A DNA stretch of 64,000 nucleotides from Deltaproteobacteria bacterium (GTDB lineage Bacteria; Lernaellota; Lernaellaia; JACKCT01). Shown in pieces: positions 61,430 through 64,000 of this stretch; the first letter of the stretch is position 1; each line of letters starts with the position of its first letter. The stretch lies in contig JAOSJX010000001.1 in the NCBI GenBank assembly GCA_027493875.1, positions 62,001-126,000 of the forward strand, in the 5' to 3' direction. The translations under genes and the position numbers were made by a program. The notes below the pieces were generated by a model that saw nothing but the letters and a program-made list of their open reading frames with translations, searched no databases and was not told where the DNA came from.

Positions 61430-62713
61430 TCATTCGTCCGTATCGTCGTCGTCCGTGTCGTCATCGCTCGTATCGTCGTCACCGGTGTCGTCATCGTCGT
61501 CGTCATCGTCGCCGGTATCGTCGTCGTCATCGTCGCCCGTGTCGTCGTCGCCGGTATCGTCATCCCCCGTGTCGTCGTCCGCGAGATCGTCGTCTCCGGT
61601 GTGATCGCCGTCCGCGGGCCAAACCGCCACGCCGTAGAGCACCGCGCCCGCGTCGTCGGCGGGCGGCTCGGCCTGTTGCCACCCGCCCGGATCGCGCAAG
61701 AGCAGCAGCGGCAGATTGCGCGAATCGGAATACCCGACCGCCCAGCCCGTCTGCTCGTCGACAAAGTCCAGGTCGTTCACGCGCCAGAGCACGCCCTTAT
61801 TGTCGGGCAGGTCGATTTTCGTCCACGTCTCGCCTTCAAGGACGTACATCACCGAGCGCGTACACATGCCGAGCATGTAAAGGCGTTCGTCGATGCGACG
61901 AAAACGCACCACGTCCTCGAGCACGCAATCCGCCGGCGCGATGGCCATCGGCGCGAACGCGCCCTCCTCGTCTTCCGCCCAGATCACGCCCTGCCGCGCG
62001 ACGCCGTTATTGAGCCGGCCGCCGACGATCAGCCGCCCGTCGCTCCGCGCAACCAGCGCGTTGAACGTGAGCCAATTGAGCGGATCGAAATCGTAGAGCG
62101 CCGTCGTTTCCGGTTCCTCGCCGCCGAAGCGGATAAGCCTCGCCGAGCGGTCGGTTGTCACAAGGACCGTCGCGGCCTCCGCCGATCCGACCACGAAATC
62201 CTTCGCGCGGTGTTCGCCGCCGCCGAACACGTCGTCGAGCCGGGTCACGTCCCACGCGCCCTCGGCGTTCAGGCGAAGAATCGAACCGTGTCCGGTCTCT
62301 TCATTCGCCAGCGCCCAAACGCCGCCCGAGGTCATGCGCACGCGCTCAATGATCGCCTGATTCGTCAGGCCCGGCTGAGAAAGCGTCCACTCCGTTCCGT
62401 CATAACGGTAGAGAACGCCGCGCGCGCCGGCCCAGCCGTCGTCCGCGTTTCGAAAGTCGACCGAGTACCAGGGCAACGCGCCGGACGGAATGGCGTCGAC
62501 CACCTCCCAATTGCCTTCGACATAGCGGTAAACGACATCGCCGACGGCGATTGCTTCCAGAACTTCCGTAAACGCCGGCGGCTTGTCCCCGTCTTCCGTG
62601 TCGTCGTCCGCGTCCGCGCCGTCCTCATCAGAATCGTCGGCGCACGAGACCGCCAAAACCGCCGAGAAGACGGCCAGCGCGAGAATCACGGTCAGCATGA
62701 ATTTATGAGGCAT
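61430..62713 (-). CDS. Lipoprotein with Asp-rich segments at both ends
   Basis: 427 aa with an intact frame. The signal MPHKFMLTVILALAVFSAVL ends in a lipobox LAVSC, followed by ADDSDEDGADADDD. The middle is beta-rich with recurring YRYDGTEW, VDEQTGWAVGYS and LGMCTRSVMYVLEGETW, like a photosystem-stability/BNR-type propeller that often appears in secreted proteins. The last 65 residues are a low-complexity tail of GDDDT and DDDD units. The tail could bind calcium or extend the protein from the cell surface; function is unknown. Confidence 0.7.
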   Translation of the reverse strand: MPHKFMLTVILALAVFSAVLAVSCADDSDEDGADADDDTEDGDKPPAFTEVLEAIAVGDVVYRYVEGNWEVVDAIPSGALPWYSVDFRNADDGWAGARGVLYRYDGTEWTLSQPGLTNQAIIERVRMTSGGVWALANEETGHGSILRLNAEGAWDVTRLDDVFGGGEHRAKDFVVGSAEAATVLVTTDRSARLIRFGGEEPETTALYDFDPLNWLTFNALVARSDGRLIVGGRLNNGVARQGVIWAEDEEGAFAPMAIAPADCVLEDVVRFRRIDERLYMLGMCTRSVMYVLEGETWTKIDLPDNKGVLWRVNDLDFVDEQTGWAVGYSDSRNLPLLLLRDPGGWQQAEPPADDAGAVLYGVAVWPADGDHTGDDDLADDDTGDDDTGDDDTGDDDDDDTGDDDDDDDDTGDDDTSDDDTDDDDTDE

Positions 62714-62897
62714 TCCCGATTCCTACCCTTCGGGCTCGTCATCTTACACGGCCCGCCCGTGAAGCTTAAAGATCGAACATTCCTAAAGAATTCATGGACA
62801 TGGACGGTGCCGCCCGCCTCGCGCTCCGTTGACTTTGCGGGGGTCTTCGACTAAGTTTCGGCGAGTTTTTGGTTGGTTTCGCGTCGAAAGGACGTGT
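62714..62897. promoter_or_regulatory. Divergent promoter region of the lipoprotein and tolQ
   Basis: A 184-bp gap between divergent starts. It contains AT-richer stretches (AACATTCCTAAAGAATTCAT near 62780) but no hexamer pair I would call with confidence. Confidence 0.4.
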
Positions 62898-63653
62898 ATG
62901 GAGACCTTTCTATTAGAGGCCGTCATGGGCCAAGCCGCATCCTCCGGCGGTGGTTTCAGCGTCATCGAAATGGTCAAAAACGCCGGAATCGTCGTCAAGT
63001 TCGTGATGGCGCTTTTGGTGGTTTTCTCGATCACTTCCTGGGCCATCATCTTCCTGAAGGGCCTGACCCTGCGCAAAGCCGTCCGCGAGGGCGAGGTTTT
63101 CCTGAAGCTGTTTTGGGAATCCCGGCAACTGGAGGAAATCTACCGCGGGTGCCGCGACCTCACGTTTACTCCCCTGTCCGAACTCTACAAAGCCGGCTAC
63201 CGCGAACTCGAACGCTTTCGCGAAGGCGCCCCCGGCGAGGACATGACCTTGAAAGCCGCCGGCCCCAAAGGTCCCGTCACCAAAAAGGAAGCCGCGCGCG
63301 AAAACATCGCCCGGGCCATCCGCCGAACGGCCACCTCCGAAATCACGCGCCTGGAACGCGCCATTCCCTTCCTGGCCACCTGCGGCAACGCCTCGCCCTT
63401 CATCGGCCTGTTCGGTACCGTCTGGGGCATCATGATCAGCTTTCACGACATCGGCGAGAGCGGCTCGGCCAGCCTCGCGGTCGTCGCGCCGGGCATTTCG
63501 GAAGCCCTGGTCGCCACCGCCATCGGCCTTTTCGCGGCCATTCCCGCGGTCATTTTCTACAACCACTTCACCAACAAGATCCGCGTCCTGGAATCCGAAA
63601 TGGACACCTTTACCGCGGACTTTCTTAACATTCTCGATCGTCATATCCTCTAA
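62898..63653 (+). CDS. tolQ: TolQ/ExbB-family proton-channel protein
   Basis: Inner-membrane stator that uses the proton gradient to energise TolA or TonB. 251 aa with an intact frame and three membrane segments: FVMALLVVFSITSWAIIFL, then ATCGNASPFIGLFGTVWGIM and LVATAIGLFAAIPAVIFYN, which hold the conserved channel residues. ATG 62898 has AAGGA upstream. The tolR-like gene follows after 39 bp. TolQ is favoured over ExbB by length and layout, but the partner may also serve the TonB receptor at 20317. Confidence 0.9.
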   Translation: METFLLEAVMGQAASSGGGFSVIEMVKNAGIVVKFVMALLVVFSITSWAIIFLKGLTLRKAVREGEVFLKLFWESRQLEEIYRGCRDLTFTPLSELYKAGYRELERFREGAPGEDMTLKAAGPKGPVTKKEAARENIARAIRRTATSEITRLERAIPFLATCGNASPFIGLFGTVWGIMISFHDIGESGSASLAVVAPGISEALVATAIGLFAAIPAVIFYNHFTNKIRVLESEMDTFTADFLNILDRHIL

Positions 63654-63692
63654 AAGACGGAACATGGCGGCGAAAAGCGGGGTCGTAAACGC

Positions 63693-64000
63693 ATGGGCAT
63701 GAACATGGACAGGGGAGGACCGCGGCGGCGCTCGATGATGAGCGAAATCAACGTCACCCCCATGGTCGACGTGATGCTCGTGCTCCTCGTCATTTTCATG
63801 GTCACGGCGCCGCTGCTGCAGGAAGGCATCAAGGTCAACCTGCCCGAAGCCGAAGGAAAGAAGATCGAGTCCGATGAAGAGGACGTCCGGCTCATCATCG
63901 ATAAGTCGGGCAACGTCTTCATCGGCAGCCAGGAAGTCGCCATGAACGCGCTGAGGACTGAGCTCAAAAAGATTTACGAGACACGAGCAGACAAGCGCAT
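63693..64000 (+). CDS. tolR: TolR/ExbD-family protein, 5' part
   Basis: Partner of TolQ, cut by the window end after about 102 codons. It begins MGMNMDRGGPRRRSMMSEIN, then NVTPMVDVMLVLLVIFMVT, the single membrane segment with the essential Asp for proton movement. A periplasmic domain follows (VNLPEAEGKKIESDEEDVRL; IDKSGNVFIGSQEV). The frame is intact to the end. Several ATGs lie close together, so the exact start is not certain. Confidence 0.9.
   Translation, partial: MGMNMDRGGPRRRSMMSEINVTPMVDVMLVLLVIFMVTAPLLQEGIKVNLPEAEGKKIESDEEDVRLIIDKSGNVFIGSQEVAMNALRTELKKIYETRADKR

Overview
Organism and data quality. This is a GC-rich bacterial chromosome segment with short intergenic gaps, many ATGA/TGATG stop-start overlaps and frequent GTG/TTG starts. 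The order ftsH-folP-cdaA-cdaR-glmM-pdxJ-acpS-nnr-tsaE-lysC (56.4 to 44.8 kb, minus strand) is typical of deltaproteobacterial-type genomes. TolQ/TolR, FtsH and a TonB receptor indicate a Gram-negative cell. Four secreted proteins carry an Asp-rich run just after the lipobox, which suggests an environmental delta-like lineage (Myxococcota, Desulfobacterota or a neighbouring candidate phylum); the exact taxon is not resolved. About fifty single-base frameshifts break even essential genes (glmM, ftsH, lysC, folP), mostly in homopolymers. They look like uncorrected sequencing errors, so genes are annotated as full-length reconstructions with the break positions given.

Layout. 0-9.2 kb (+): the 3' end of a NiFe-hydrogenase large subunit, its maturation protease, hypF-C-D-E-A-B and a coupled histidine kinase/receiver pair. 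9.3-12.2 kb (-): an SDR, acetoacetate-decarboxylase-like and FAD-oxidoreductase operon. 12.4-15.1 kb (+): a diguanylate cyclase and a pectinacetylesterase-like lipoprotein. 15.1-27.4 kb: a tRNA-fMet integration hotspot. The intact initiator tRNA lies at 27338-27411 (-). A perfect 44-bp copy of its 3' part lies at 16612 and a diverged copy at 15151. Between the 44-bp repeats is an island of clearly lower GC. 27.5-34.6 kb (-): a cupin, a CPA2 antiporter with a PTS-like domain, an SGNH hydrolase, an Asp-rich alpha/beta-hydrolase lipoprotein and an aldehyde dehydrogenase. 34.7-39 kb (mostly +): infA, a PlsC-like acyltransferase, an epimerase and a membrane TPR protein. 39-41.3 kb: an M23 endopeptidase gene split by an IS630-family element. 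41.4-60.5 kb: a panE-like gene, then the long minus-strand housekeeping run, then bioA (+). 60.6-64 kb: nagB, an Asp-rich lipoprotein (-) and tolQ-tolR (the latter cut by the window end).

Most interesting system. The 18.9-27.2 kb part of the island encodes an NtrC-type sigma-54 activator, a TonB-dependent receptor, a good sigma-54 promoter, a radical SAM/SPASM peptide maturase, a 20-residue ORF with an ideal ribosome site ending in a Cys- and Tyr-rich tail, a terminator, an orphan family-5 oligopeptide-binding lipoprotein and, overlapping it, a sensor kinase with a large extracytoplasmic domain. No ABC permease is present. I read this as a candidate modified-peptide (RiPP) production, uptake and sensing circuit in which the binding protein may feed the kinase. 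The gene content is seen in the sequence; the circuit is inference.
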